Part shown: positions 40,816 through 49,925 of the stretch, one piece after another
Numbering within the stretch: position 1 is the stretch's first letter
Layout of the letters: every line of letters starts with the position of its first letter
Source: DATAVB01 sp040414495
Lineage (GTDB): Bacteria > Actinomycetota > Actinomycetes > Mycobacteriales > QHCD01
Assembly: GCA_040414495.1 (NCBI GenBank)
Contig: JBEDUI010000239.1
Coordinates: 43,167 to 107,166, forward strand
Length of the DNA: 64,000 nucleotides
Direction: 5' to 3'
Translations under genes and position numbers: made by a program
Notes under the pieces: generated by a model
What the model was told of the DNA's origin: nothing
Seen by the model: only the letters and a program-made list of their open reading frames with translations
The model's database searches: none

Positions 40816-42233
40816 CGTTCGATCAACGGCTCGAACGCGGTCCGGATATCGGCCCGGGTCGGGCTGACGTACTCGTCCGAGGGCGGGCCGAAATCCTGGA
40901 TATAGCTGCTATACGTGAAATGCTCAGGGCAGCTTGACCCGCTGATCTCGATCGTGCGATGCGCCACCAACTTCCCGGTTCGCAGTTCGTACACCCGCAC
41001 CGGAATCGCGATCTTGTGGAACGTCACGTCGGTGGGGAAGTCGCTGAACGTCTGGTTCTCGCCGGTGTACGGGCAGGTCTGGGTCGGGGTCCCGTCCTTG
41101 TCGTCGCCGGCGCACACCACCAACGTCGTGTGCGCGACATCCGGTGCCCGCCAGGTGCTCGGGAGTTTGTCGGTGTACGTGTCGTTTCCGTAGAACAGCG
41201 CGCGATTCGTGCCGCTGCCGTACGGCGGGGCGCCGCCGTACTTCGCCGGCTTGGTGCAGTACTCGGGCTGGCTGTAGCTCGACCCGGCGAGCAGGGTGCG
41301 GACGTTGGCCAGCTCGATGTTCAACGTCGCCCGCCGGATTCCCGCTCGGGCGGTGGTGGCATGGACGCTGTGCGGGTACTGGGTCAGCAGCTGCTGATAG
41401 TTCTGGCGCGCGTCCCGCCACTCGTGGTCGGCCATGAGGTTGTTGCCGCAGCCGGTCAGCGCGGCCGGCGCGGTTCGGGCGGCCGCGGCGGCCGACCGGT
41501 CGAGTTCGTTGTGGCTCGGCCGCCGGGCGCGCAGCCAATCGGTGATCGTGACCGTACGGCAGGCGTCCGACACCGGCAGGCCACGCAGGAATCCATTAAG
41601 GACAGTGCCGACCGTGTTGCGGTTGCCGGGCTTGGCCAGCACCGCGGCGAGCGTGCCGAACCCGCTGCGCAGGGCGCTGGTGTCCCCGGTCAACCCGATC
41701 GTCAGCCGCGCCTTCGCGTCCTGTAGCCGGCGGCAGTCATGAACGGTGACGTCGCCGCGGGCGGCCAATGGCGCGTCGGCCAGCCGATCCCCGAGCCAGA
41801 CGCCGTCCTGGGCGCTGAGCACCTTGGCGCAGTTGCCATCGTCACGGGCGTCGACCACCCGATGCTCGATCGCGGAGACGTCGTACCGCAGAAATCCCAG
41901 CACGAGCAGCACGACCACGGTCGCGGCCAGCCCGACGATCCGCTGCCGGCCGCGCGTCACCCGCGCCGCCCGCCAGCGGGCCAGCAACCACCCGTGCGCG
42001 ATGACCGCCACCCACCAGCCCAGCACGACGAACTCGCACCACGGCCGTTTGTAATGGATCACCAGGTAGCCGAGGCTGACCAGAACCGCGAGCGAGAAGA
42101 CGGCAAGCAGGCGACGCCGCAGCATCACGTACCCGATGCCGAGCAGCGAGGCATTGCCGAGCGCGACCGCGAGCGGGTCGTACGCCCGGGCTGCGGGCGC
42201 GGGGTCGTGCGGTGGATAGACCGGGGGTTCCAT
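40812..42233 (-). CDS. Multi-pass membrane protein with Cys-containing exterior domain
   Basis: A 473-aa protein I do not recognise. Residues 20-150 hold about four membrane segments (ALGNASLLGIGYVMLRRR, LLAVFSLAVLVSLGYLVIHY, FVVLGWWVAVIAHGWLLAR, IVGLAATVVVLLVLGFLRY). The rest is probably outside, with eight spaced Cys (GNCAKVL, VHDCRRL, SDACRTV, TGCGNN, EYCTKP, VVCAGDD, QTCPYT, SSCPEHF) fit for disulfides, and a central helical stretch with TPR-like wording (EWRDARQNYQQLLTQYPHS). GGAAGAG precedes the ATG at 42233. It lies divergent from bldN and may be developmentally controlled, which is inference. Confidence 0.7.
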   Translation of the reverse strand: MEPPVYPPHDPAPAARAYDPLAVALGNASLLGIGYVMLRRRLLAVFSLAVLVSLGYLVIHYKRPWCEFVVLGWWVAVIAHGWLLARWRAARVTRGRQRIVGLAATVVVLLVLGFLRYDVSAIEHRVVDARDDGNCAKVLSAQDGVWLGDRLADAPLAARGDVTVHDCRRLQDAKARLTIGLTGDTSALRSGFGTLAAVLAKPGNRNTVGTVLNGFLRGLPVSDACRTVTITDWLRARRPSHNELDRSAAAAARTAPAALTGCGNNLMADHEWRDARQNYQQLLTQYPHSVHATTARAGIRRATLNIELANVRTLLAGSSYSQPEYCTKPAKYGGAPPYGSGTNRALFYGNDTYTDKLPSTWRAPDVAHTTLVVCAGDDKDGTPTQTCPYTGENQTFSDFPTDVTFHKIAIPVRVYELRTGKLVAHRTIEISGSSCPEHFTYSSYIQDFGPPSDEYVSPTRADIRTAFEPLIER

Positions 42234-42437
42234 CGACTCTCTTCCGTCTGTACGGGCTTCGGGCCGCACGCATTGTTCGTCCGGTTTGTTGGGAGGGGTC
42301 CCCGGCTCGGTTCGGGCCGATTCGCCCGCCCGCTGGGCTGTTGACCAGCGACGGTGGCCTAAATGCGGCAATATCGGTACGCTCCGGAAGCTGTCCAGGC
42401 CGCGCGGTTCGTCGTGGCATCTCGGGTGAGGGGCGCG

Positions 42438-43178
42438 ATGACTGCGTACGCCGCGGGGGTTCCCGTCGGTTTTGGTGCGCTGCTGGCTGCCATACGGGCA
42501 TCGGTCGGCGCGGACGCACCACCGCAGAACCCCGCTCCGCGCCCGCGTACCCGCCCGGGCCCGCAGGTCCCGATTCCGCAGCAGACCCGGCGTACCCCGC
42601 CGGCTCCGGAGCCCGAGCCGGAGCAGGACGAGCCGGCCGACGTATGGCCGATCGTCGCCCGGGCCCAGGAGGGCGACGCCAACGCGTTCGCGGCGCTGTA
42701 TGACCGCTACGTCGACCTGGTGTTCCGCTACATCTACTTCCGGATCGGCGACCGGCCGACCGCCGAGGACTTCACCAGCGAGACGTTCCTACGGGCGTTG
42801 CGGCGCATCGGCTCGCTGGCCAACGTCGGACGTGATCCGGGCGCCTGGTTCGTCACGATCGCCCGCAACATCGTGCTCGACCACGTGAAATCCAGTCGCT
42901 ATCGGCTGGAGGTCACCACCGACGAATTGGCCGACATCGAACGGAGCCAGGACGGGCCGGAAGACTCGGTCGTGGAACGGATTACGAACGAATCGCTGCT
43001 GGCCTGCGTACAACAGCTTGGCTCGGAACAACAGGAGTGCATCGCACTGAGGTTCCTGCACGGGTTCTCCGTCGCCGAAACGGCCGCGGCAATGGGAAAG
43101 AACGAAGGCGCGATCAAAGCGCTACAGCATCGGGCGGTACGCCGTCTGGCCACCCTGGTGCCGGCTGATTTGCGATGA
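42438..43178 (+). CDS. bldN: BldN-type ECF sigma factor
   Basis: A 246-aa sigma factor closely matching Streptomyces BldN: LYDRYVDLVFRYIYFRIGDR, FTSETFLRALRRIGSL, GAWFVTIARNIVLDHVKSSR, YRLEVTTDELADIE, then region 4 LRFLHGFSVAETAAAMGKNE and GAIKALQHRAVRRLA. The first 70 residues are a Pro-rich extension, like the pro-sequence removed from BldN. ATG 42438 has GAGGGG six bases upstream; an ATG at 42363 would add 25 residues. BldN drives chaplin and rodlin genes in Streptomyces. The downstream gene encodes its likely anti-sigma factor. Confidence 0.88.
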   Translation: MTAYAAGVPVGFGALLAAIRASVGADAPPQNPAPRPRTRPGPQVPIPQQTRRTPPAPEPEPEQDEPADVWPIVARAQEGDANAFAALYDRYVDLVFRYIYFRIGDRPTAEDFTSETFLRALRRIGSLANVGRDPGAWFVTIARNIVLDHVKSSRYRLEVTTDELADIERSQDGPEDSVVERITNESLLACVQQLGSEQQECIALRFLHGFSVAETAAAMGKNEGAIKALQHRAVRRLATLVPADLR

Positions 43179-43257
43179 CCTCTACCGTATCTTCGTTTGC
43201 CTGGCAACCGTTGTATAGGCAACAAAGGATTATTTCTGCAGTGCCGAGGGGGCACAG

Positions 43258-44565
43258 ATGAGAGGGCCGGTGCGGTCCAGAGCGGCGCGGCAGTTCGCCA
43301 GCGCGCTCGACGCGCCGACCCGGCACAGTGCCGGGCGGCAGGATGCCGCTACCCGTGAGCTGGTTGGCCTGGTGCACCGGCTCGAATCGCTGCCGATCGA
43401 CGCCGGTCCGACCGACGAGTTCCGGGACCGCCTGCGGCAGCGCCTGGTCGCCGTGGCCACCGTCCAGCACAACGCTGAGGAGAACACGGCGGCCGAGCAG
43501 GAGCCAACCGCCGCATCCGACCTGGTGCCCGGCTTTGTGCCACGCCCGCGGCAACCGCTGACCGAGCGCCTCGCCGCCCACCGGCAGCGCGGCCATCGTC
43601 GCCTCGCCTTCGCCGCCGGTGCGCTCGCGGCGCTGGTCATCGTCGGCGGGCTCACGGTCGCCGAGGCCGGTCACGCCGTTCGCGGCGACGTGCTCTACGG
43701 CCTCAAGCGCACCACCGAGAACGTACAGCTGTCGCTGGCCGGCAGCGATGCCGCCGCCGGGCGCGAGCACCTGAGCATCGCCGCCACCCGGCTCACGGAA
43801 GTACGCAATCTGATCGGGCACAGCAATACGGCGGCGGGTAGCTTCCGGTACGTCGCCGACGGTGGTCCGTTGAGCCGTCGCGTACAGGACCGGGTCGTCT
43901 CTACCCTGGCCGATATGGACCAGCAGACCAAGCAGGGCGCACGGCTGGTCACGACGTCGGCCGTACACAAGAACGATCGCCATCAGCTGTCCGGCCTGAA
44001 GCACTGGGCCAGCAAGCAACAGTCGGCGCTTTCGGACCTGCAGGGACGCCTCACCGACCGCGCGGCCAGCCGGGCCGGATCGTCGGTGGCGCTGCTCGGT
44101 CAGGTGATCAAGCGGGCCGAGCAGCTGGCCGCGGCGCCCTGCTCCTGCCCGACCAAGTCGGACGCACTCGGGCCGTTGCCCTGCACCACGTGCCCACCCA
44201 CGAGCGGCCCGACGTCCGGTTCGCCCACGAGCACCGCGCCGTCGAGTACGTCGTCCAGCGCTCCGGGCAGCACGTCGAGCGCCACACCGTCGCCGACCAC
44301 ACACAGCAAGGCGAAATCCACCGCGCCCAAGAGCACATCCCCGAGCGACGTGCCCTCGGACACCGGATCGGCGAGTGGGTCGGCCAGTCCTACGCCCAGC
44401 CTGCCGCCGGCGCCGACCAGCTCGACCTCCCCGACGCCCACCGGCATCCTGCCGACCGGGATCCTGCCGACAACGGCGGCGCCGACATCGGGCGGCGGCG
44501 GGTTGCTACCGACGTGGCTGCTGCCCAGCCTGCTACCGAGCAACCTGTTACCGATCGGGCACTGA
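43258..44565 (+). CDS. RsbN-like membrane anti-sigma factor (DUF5667)
   Basis: A 435-aa protein: cytoplasmic helical N-terminus (residues 1-115) with the sigma-binding type stretch ELVGLVHRLESLPIDAGPTD, EFRDRLRQRLVAVA; one membrane segment RLAFAAGALAALVIVGGLTV; then a DUF5667 domain starting AGHAVRGDVLYGLKRTTENV; and a Ser/Thr/Pro-rich tail of about 110 residues. This is the plan of RsbN, which restrains BldN. The 79-base gap before it holds the small palindrome TTGCCTGGCAA (43197), so it may have its own promoter. Tail is longer than in typical RsbN. Confidence 0.82.
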   Translation: MRGPVRSRAARQFASALDAPTRHSAGRQDAATRELVGLVHRLESLPIDAGPTDEFRDRLRQRLVAVATVQHNAEENTAAEQEPTAASDLVPGFVPRPRQPLTERLAAHRQRGHRRLAFAAGALAALVIVGGLTVAEAGHAVRGDVLYGLKRTTENVQLSLAGSDAAAGREHLSIAATRLTEVRNLIGHSNTAAGSFRYVADGGPLSRRVQDRVVSTLADMDQQTKQGARLVTTSAVHKNDRHQLSGLKHWASKQQSALSDLQGRLTDRAASRAGSSVALLGQVIKRAEQLAAAPCSCPTKSDALGPLPCTTCPPTSGPTSGSPTSTAPSSTSSSAPGSTSSATPSPTTHSKAKSTAPKSTSPSDVPSDTGSASGSASPTPSLPPAPTSSTSPTPTGILPTGILPTTAAPTSGGGGLLPTWLLPSLLPSNLLPIGH

Positions 44566-44572
44566 GGTTCGG

Positions 44573-45478
44573 ATGGGCCGCTCTACCTCGCAACGCGAAG
44601 GCGGCTCATCGCCGCGGCGCTCGCGGGGCGGGGCGGGGCGAGCCGAACTGGCTGGCGCAGCAGCGGCAGCCGCCGCCGAGGTGTACGGCGCCCGGGCCGG
44701 CGAGCTGGTCGACTCGCAAGCGGCCGCGTTCTTCGATGTCGACAACACGATGATGCGCGGCGCGTCGATCTACTATTTCGCCCGCGGCCTGGCCGCCCGG
44801 CATTTCTTTTCCTCGCGTGACCTGGCGGCGTTCGGTTGGCAGCAGGTGAAGTTCCGGATCGGTGGCCGCGAGAGCCACGACGACATGACCCAGGCGCGCG
44901 AGTCGGCGTTGGCGTTCGTCGCCGGCAAGCAGGTGGCCGAACTGGCTGCCGCGGCCGAGGAGATCTACGACGAGCTGATGGCCGAACGCATTTGGTCCGG
45001 AACCCGGGCGTTGGCCGAGGTTCACTTGGGCGAGGGCCAGCGGGTGTGGTTGGTGACCGCGGCGCCGATCGAGCTGGCGTCGATCATCGCCCACCGGCTG
45101 GGGCTGACCGGAGCTCTCGGGACAGTGTCCGAGATCGTCGACGGTGTCTACACCGGACGGTTGGTGGGCGTACCGCTGCACGGCCCGGCCAAGGCCGCTG
45201 CCGTACACGCGCTGGCGGAACGCGAAGGGCTGGACCTGGCCCGGTGCAGCGCCTACAGCGACTCGATCAACGACCTGCCGATGCTCGAACTGGTCGGCCG
45301 GCCGGTCGCGGTCAACCCGGACGGCTCACTCAAGGCTCATGCCCGGGAGGCCGGTTGGGAGATCCGGGATTTCCGTACGGGGCGCAAGGCGGCTCGGGTC
45401 GGGATTCCGGCGACGCTGGCGGCCGGGGTGATCGCCGGCGGGGCGGTCGCCGCTGTTTCCCGCCGCCGACGCCGATAA
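44573..45478 (+). CDS. HAD-IB family hydrolase (SerB-like)
   Basis: A 301-aa haloacid dehalogenase-type phosphatase. Catalytic DxDxT is AAFFDVDNTMMRGASIYYF; motif II is VWLVTAAPIELAS; motifs III/IV are GPAKAAAVHALAE and AYSDSINDLPMLELVG. A hydrophobic C-terminal stretch IPATLAAGVIAGGAVAAVS then RRRRR suggests membrane anchoring. The same gene follows bldN-rsbN in Streptomyces, so it is likely part of this developmental operon; substrate unknown. Start 44573 is 7 bases after the rsbN stop. Confidence 0.88.
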   Translation: MGRSTSQREGGSSPRRSRGGAGRAELAGAAAAAAAEVYGARAGELVDSQAAAFFDVDNTMMRGASIYYFARGLAARHFFSSRDLAAFGWQQVKFRIGGRESHDDMTQARESALAFVAGKQVAELAAAAEEIYDELMAERIWSGTRALAEVHLGEGQRVWLVTAAPIELASIIAHRLGLTGALGTVSEIVDGVYTGRLVGVPLHGPAKAAAVHALAEREGLDLARCSAYSDSINDLPMLELVGRPVAVNPDGSLKAHAREAGWEIRDFRTGRKAARVGIPATLAAGVIAGGAVAAVSRRRRR

Positions 45479-45620
45479 CTGGTTGGGTGGCCGGCCAAGC
45501 TGTCCCGCAGGTACGCCGTGCCGGCACCTACCCGCCGACCCCGCGACCGCATCACCGGCCCGCCGGCCCGACGCCCCGCGACCGACCCGCCGACCAGAAG
45601 TCGTCCACTGCCCGCAAGAC

Positions 45621-45692
45621 GTTGATCATGAAGTTCCCGACGTTTCGGTCGGCGTGTCGTCGGCGTGTCGCGCAGGGAACTTCATGATCAAC
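45621..45692. repeat. 72-bp GTTGATCATGAAGTTCCC palindrome
   Basis: Perfect 18-bp arms (45621-45638 and 45675-45692) around a 36-base loop containing GGCGTGTCGTCGGCGTGTCG. The related element at 60056-60131 carries the reverse complement of this loop. It lies between converging genes (HAD hydrolase and dehydrogenase), in the otherwise empty 45479-45747. Confidence 0.85.
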
Positions 45693-45747
45693 TTCGGCTC
45701 AGGGGCGCCCGGCCCGGCCCGGCAACAGGATCCCCGTCAGGGCCGCC

Positions 45748-46773
45748 TCAGTCGGCAAATCCGGACAGGACGATTTTTCCGATTGTCGAGCCGCCTTCAA
45801 CCAGCGAATGAGCCTGACGCAGGTTCTCGGCGTTGATCGGCGTGAGCTGCCCGGTCATGGTGGTCCGCACGACGCCTTCGTCGACCAGCCGGGAAACCTG
45901 CTCGAGCAGCGCGTGCTGCGCGGCATCGGTCGGGGCGAACATCGGCCGCGTGAACATCAGCTCCCAGTGCCAGCTGATGCTCTTCGTCTTCAACGGCAGC
46001 AGATCCAGCCCCTCGGGCTCATCGATCGCGGTGACGTGCCCGCCCGGACGGAGCATCTCCGCGTACGTCCCGATGTTGCCAGCCGAGTGCGGCGAAAAAA
46101 TGTACTCAACGCCGTCCGGCGCCAGGTCGGCCACCTGCTGGGCCAGCCCGCTGTGATGGTCGATCACGTGGTGAGCGCCCCGATCCAACACCCACTGCTG
46201 GGATTCGGGCCGGGACGCCGTGCCGATGATCGTGACACCGGTCAGTGCGCGGGCCAACTGCAGCATGATCGAGCCAACCCCGCCGGCCGCGCCGACCACG
46301 ACGAGCGTTCCGGTGCTGTCGGCCTGCAGGCCGAACCGGTCGAACAGGCTCTCCCACGCCGTAATCGTCGTCAGCGGCAGCGCGGCAGCGGCGGCGAAAC
46401 CCAGGCTGGTCGGCATGTGGCCGGTGATCCGCTCGTCCACCAGGTGGTACTGCGCATTGGTGCCGGGCCGGTCGATCGAACCGGCGTAGTAGACCTCATC
46501 GCCAATCTCGAACCGGGTGACCGCGCTGCCAACAGCGACCACGACCCCGGCCGCGTCGTAGCCGAGCACCCGCGGCACCCCGCCCGGATCGCTACCAGAC
46601 CGGACCTTCACATCGACGGGATTCACCGACACCGCCTCGACCCGCACCAACAGGTCATACGGGCCGGGCTCGGGCACGGGCAGTTCGATATCTACAAGGC
46701 TTTCCGGGTTTCTGCTGGGCAGCGGCCGGTGGTACGCCACCGCCCGCATGTTTTGGGGAATCGCTTCTGCCAT
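45748..46773 (-). CDS. Zinc-type alcohol dehydrogenase-like (quinone oxidoreductase) protein
   Basis: A 341-aa MDR-superfamily oxidoreductase of the zinc-free quinone reductase branch. Features: VEAVSVNPVDVKVRSG, VLGYDAAGVVVAVG, the nucleotide site LVVVGAAGGVGSIMLQLARAL, and the C-terminal HSLVEGGSTIGKIVLSG. The Cys/His zinc ligands of true alcohol dehydrogenases are not seen. NADPH-dependent; substrate unknown. Transcribed in line after the ABC genes with 34 bases between, so it could be co-transcribed. Confidence 0.88.
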   Translation of the reverse strand: MAEAIPQNMRAVAYHRPLPSRNPESLVDIELPVPEPGPYDLLVRVEAVSVNPVDVKVRSGSDPGGVPRVLGYDAAGVVVAVGSAVTRFEIGDEVYYAGSIDRPGTNAQYHLVDERITGHMPTSLGFAAAAALPLTTITAWESLFDRFGLQADSTGTLVVVGAAGGVGSIMLQLARALTGVTIIGTASRPESQQWVLDRGAHHVIDHHSGLAQQVADLAPDGVEYIFSPHSAGNIGTYAEMLRPGGHVTAIDEPEGLDLLPLKTKSISWHWELMFTRPMFAPTDAAQHALLEQVSRLVDEGVVRTTMTGQLTPINAENLRQAHSLVEGGSTIGKIVLSGFAD

Positions 46774-46807
46774 GGCGCGACGGTAACCCTCGCGAGCCAG
46801 TCAGGAC

Positions 46808-47647
46808 TCACCGACCGCCAAGACCGCTCAACGCGATACCGGTGACCAGATACCGCTGCAACAACAGCACGATAACCACGCTGGGCAACACCGAGATCGT
46901 CGAGGCCGCCATCAGGTAATTCCACGCGCTGCCGTTCTGACCGAGGAACATATTCAGTCCTACCGGGACGGTCGTGACGCTGGTGCTGTGGGTGATGATC
47001 AACGGCCAGAGAAAGCTGTTCCAGTAATTGATGAACGTGAATACGGCCAGCACGCCCAGCGCCGGCTTGGCCATCGGCAGCAGTACCGAGACCAGCGTCC
47101 GCAGTTTCGAGGCGCCGTCCACACTGGCCGCGTCTTCCAATTCGACCGGAATCGTGAGAAAGAATTGGCGCAACAGAAATGTGCCGAACGCCGTGAACGC
47201 CCACGGCACGATCAGCGACTGGTAGCTGTCCACCCAGCCGAATGACCGCATGAGCATGAACATCGGGACCACGATGACTTCCTGCGGAATCATCAACGTG
47301 CCCAGGTACAGCAGGAACACCGTGTCGCGCCCGCGGAAATGCAATCGGGCGAAGGCGTACGCCGACAGGCTGGAGGTGACCAGCACGATGGCCGTTCCAC
47401 ACACCGCCACCAATGCGCCGTTGAACATGAACCGGCCGAACGGCACGTAATTCCAGGCGGCGCTGAAATTGCTCCACAACACCGACGAGCCGATCAGCTT
47501 CGGCGGCGTGGCGAACACGTCGCTTTCCGGTTTGAGCGCGGTCAGGAACATCCAAATGAACGGAAATGCCACCGCGACCGCCGCAATGAGCAACAGCAGA
47601 TGCGATATCACCGGTACCGCACGCCGGCGCGTCACACTCTCACTCAT
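46808..47647 (-). CDS. Carbohydrate ABC transporter permease (MalG type)
   Basis: A 279-aa inner membrane subunit with six segments, for example VISHLLLLIAAVAVAFPFIW and TVPVGLNMFLG region loops. The EAA loop that docks the ATPase is ELEDAASVDGASKLRTLVSV followed by LLPMAKPALG. The start overlaps the preceding permease by 8 bases. No ATPase gene follows; the importer probably borrows a shared ATPase such as MsiK. Confidence 0.92.
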   Translation of the reverse strand: MSESVTRRRAVPVISHLLLLIAAVAVAFPFIWMFLTALKPESDVFATPPKLIGSSVLWSNFSAAWNYVPFGRFMFNGALVAVCGTAIVLVTSSLSAYAFARLHFRGRDTVFLLYLGTLMIPQEVIVVPMFMLMRSFGWVDSYQSLIVPWAFTAFGTFLLRQFFLTIPVELEDAASVDGASKLRTLVSVLLPMAKPALGVLAVFTFINYWNSFLWPLIITHSTSVTTVPVGLNMFLGQNGSAWNYLMAASTISVLPSVVIVLLLQRYLVTGIALSGLGGR

Positions 47648-48578
47648 AATGCACCCACCGGCGCTGCACCCGGAACTGTATGAATGTCACGAACATGATC
47701 AGCACGAAAAGCGTCCAGGCGATCGTCGAGGCGTATCCCATATCGAAATAGTGAAAGCCGTGCTCGTACAGATAAAGCACCAGCGTCGTGGTGCGCGAAC
47801 CCGGTCCGCCGCCGGTCAGAATGTACGGCTGGGTGAATACCTGGAACGACGTGATCAGGGTCATGACGACGGCGAAGAAGACCGTCGGTGAGAGCATGGG
47901 CAGCAGCACCCGCCACAGCCGTTGCCAGGCCGTCGTCCCGTCCAGAATCGCCGCTTCCCGGATAGAGCGCGGAATGGCCTCCAGCCCGGCGATGAAAATC
48001 ATCATGTTGTATCCAAAGCCCTGCCACACGGACATCAACACCAGGGCCGGCATCGCCCACCCCGGTGAGCCGAGCCAATTCGGCCCGTTGACACCGAATA
48101 CCGCGTGAATCAGCCAGTCCGCGATCCCGCTGTTCGGCGTGTATATCAACCGCCAGATCACCGCGTTCGCCACCATGGGGGTCACGACCGGCAGAAAGAA
48201 CACGACCCGGAAGAAACCGCGTCCACGAATTTTCGTGGTCAACCAGAGCGCCAGGCCCAGCGACACGATCAGGTTGCCGACAATGTAGGCGCCGACGAAA
48301 TAAACCGTGTTGAGCATGACCTGCGGGAATACGGTGTCCTCAGTGAACAGTCGAATCCAGTTGTGCACGCCACGGAATACCGGCTTGCCGATCAACGGCC
48401 ATTCGTAGAAGCTGAGCACCAACGACGCGATCACTGGCACAACTGTGAACAACAGGAATCCGCTGATGCTCGGCAGCAAGAAGAACGCCGCCGCGCGGCC
48501 GTCGGTGCGGCGCCGGCTTCCGGTCGGAGCCGAACGGCGCGTGGTGACCGCGGGACGGGCGATGAGACCTCCGGCCAT
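47640..48578 (-). CDS. Sugar ABC transporter permease (MalF type)
   Basis: A 312-aa permease with about six membrane segments, starting FFLLPSISGFLLFTVVPVIA. The EAA loop is SIREAAILDGTTAWQRLWRV then LLPMLSPTVFF. It pairs with the MalG-type subunit and lies three bases after the binding protein gene in the operon. Substrate probably an oligosaccharide or glycoside; not predictable. Confidence 0.92.
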   Translation of the reverse strand: MAGGLIARPAVTTRRSAPTGSRRRTDGRAAAFFLLPSISGFLLFTVVPVIASLVLSFYEWPLIGKPVFRGVHNWIRLFTEDTVFPQVMLNTVYFVGAYIVGNLIVSLGLALWLTTKIRGRGFFRVVFFLPVVTPMVANAVIWRLIYTPNSGIADWLIHAVFGVNGPNWLGSPGWAMPALVLMSVWQGFGYNMMIFIAGLEAIPRSIREAAILDGTTAWQRLWRVLLPMLSPTVFFAVVMTLITSFQVFTQPYILTGGGPGSRTTTLVLYLYEHGFHYFDMGYASTIAWTLFVLIMFVTFIQFRVQRRWVHYE

Positions 48579-48581
48579 GGC

Positions 48582-49790
48582 TCAATCTCCCAGCTGTGAC
48601 TGGACATTCTTCAGCACCGAGCCGGCCGACTCGGTCCCGTTCAGCACATCGACGCCGTTCTGGAACAGCAACGTGCTCGTCTCATCCCACTTGGACGTGG
48701 TGACGAATGGCCGCGATGTTTTCAGCGCGGCGTTCAACGACGTCTGCGCGCCCGGTACCGCGTTGGCGAACCACACCGGCTCCTGCGCGGTCCGGGCCGG
48801 AAAAGCCCGTCCCTGCTGGGCGAGATAACGTTCGGCGGCCGGGCTGGTCAGCACCTGCAATGCCTTCCACGCCGCGGGTTTGGCCGGGCAACTCTTCGCG
48901 ATGCCGAAACCGGATCCGGCCTCCAGCGTGGCCGAATGGCCGTCGACCGCCGGCATGGGCGCGATGCCGAACTTGAACTTCACGACCTGCTTGTCGTTGA
49001 TCAAATCCCACGGACCATCGATCACCATCGCCGCGCTGCCGGACTGCCACTGCTCGACATCCCAGTTCTGGTCCGGCGTGCTCGGCACGGCCGGCGCTAC
49101 GTGTCGCTTGTGGACAAGGTCACCGACCCAGCCGAGACTGTTTATCAACGGCGTATTCCCAAGCTGCAGATCACCGTGGTTCAGGTAGTTCGCGCCGCGG
49201 GACAACGCGAACGGCAGCCAATGGTCGGGATACCCGGTGACCGCGAAGCCGTATTGGCCGTGACCGGTCAACGCCTTGGCGTCGCGCAGGAATTCATCGA
49301 CTGTCCACCCTGGACGCGGCAGCGGCAGCTGATGTTTTTCGAATTCGGTTTTGTTGTAGTAGATCAGGTACGGGCCGATATCATACGGCAGTGCGACGGT
49401 TTTGCCGGCATAGCGCATGCTCTGCATAATCGTGCGGTTGAATTGTGGCGCCAGCTTGGCGGTATTCACGGGCGCGAACAGACTGCCCACGCCGGGAACG
49501 CGTTGCGCCTGCACGGATATCAGGCACGGCAGGCTGTTGCTGGCCGCGAGCGTAACCAGCTTGGTGAAATAGTCGCTGAACGTCGCCGTGGTGAAGTGTA
49601 CGTGTATCCCCGGATATCTCTTGGTCACCATCGCGGCAACGTGTTTCCACGCGGCCACCTCCTGCTGGGACCCGGACCACATGAACCAGGTCAGGTCTTT
49701 GGCGCTGTCCGAGTGGGAGCTGTTGCACGCGGTCAGGCTGCTGATCGCCAGAATAACCACCAGCAGGGCTCGACCCACTGCCTGTCGCAC
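48582..49790 (-). CDS. Extracellular sugar-binding lipoprotein
   Basis: A 402-aa solute-binding protein of the MalE-like family 1. GTG at 49790 (with GAGGGAGG upstream) gives MRQAVGRALLVVILAISSLTAC, a classic signal with lipobox at Cys 22; the longer upstream frame would hide the signal. Typical blocks: LTWFMWSGSQQEVAAWKHVA, ALPYDIGPYLIYYNKTEFEK and AAMVIDGPWDLINDKQV. First gene of the importer operon. The sequence of the pocket does not reveal the sugar. Confidence 0.9.
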   Translation of the reverse strand: MRQAVGRALLVVILAISSLTACNSSHSDSAKDLTWFMWSGSQQEVAAWKHVAAMVTKRYPGIHVHFTTATFSDYFTKLVTLAASNSLPCLISVQAQRVPGVGSLFAPVNTAKLAPQFNRTIMQSMRYAGKTVALPYDIGPYLIYYNKTEFEKHQLPLPRPGWTVDEFLRDAKALTGHGQYGFAVTGYPDHWLPFALSRGANYLNHGDLQLGNTPLINSLGWVGDLVHKRHVAPAVPSTPDQNWDVEQWQSGSAAMVIDGPWDLINDKQVVKFKFGIAPMPAVDGHSATLEAGSGFGIAKSCPAKPAAWKALQVLTSPAAERYLAQQGRAFPARTAQEPVWFANAVPGAQTSLNAALKTSRPFVTTSKWDETSTLLFQNGVDVLNGTESAGSVLKNVQSQLGD

Positions 49791-49925
49791 GTCTATCGGC
49801 CTCCCTCGAGAAGAAGCTCGAGTCGGGACTGTGTCGTGAAAACAGCGTCGTTTACGCAACCGTGGAAAGCGGTTGCCGACGTCGTGATCACGACCCTAAA
49901 CGGGCTGCCGGTACGTGTCAAACGT

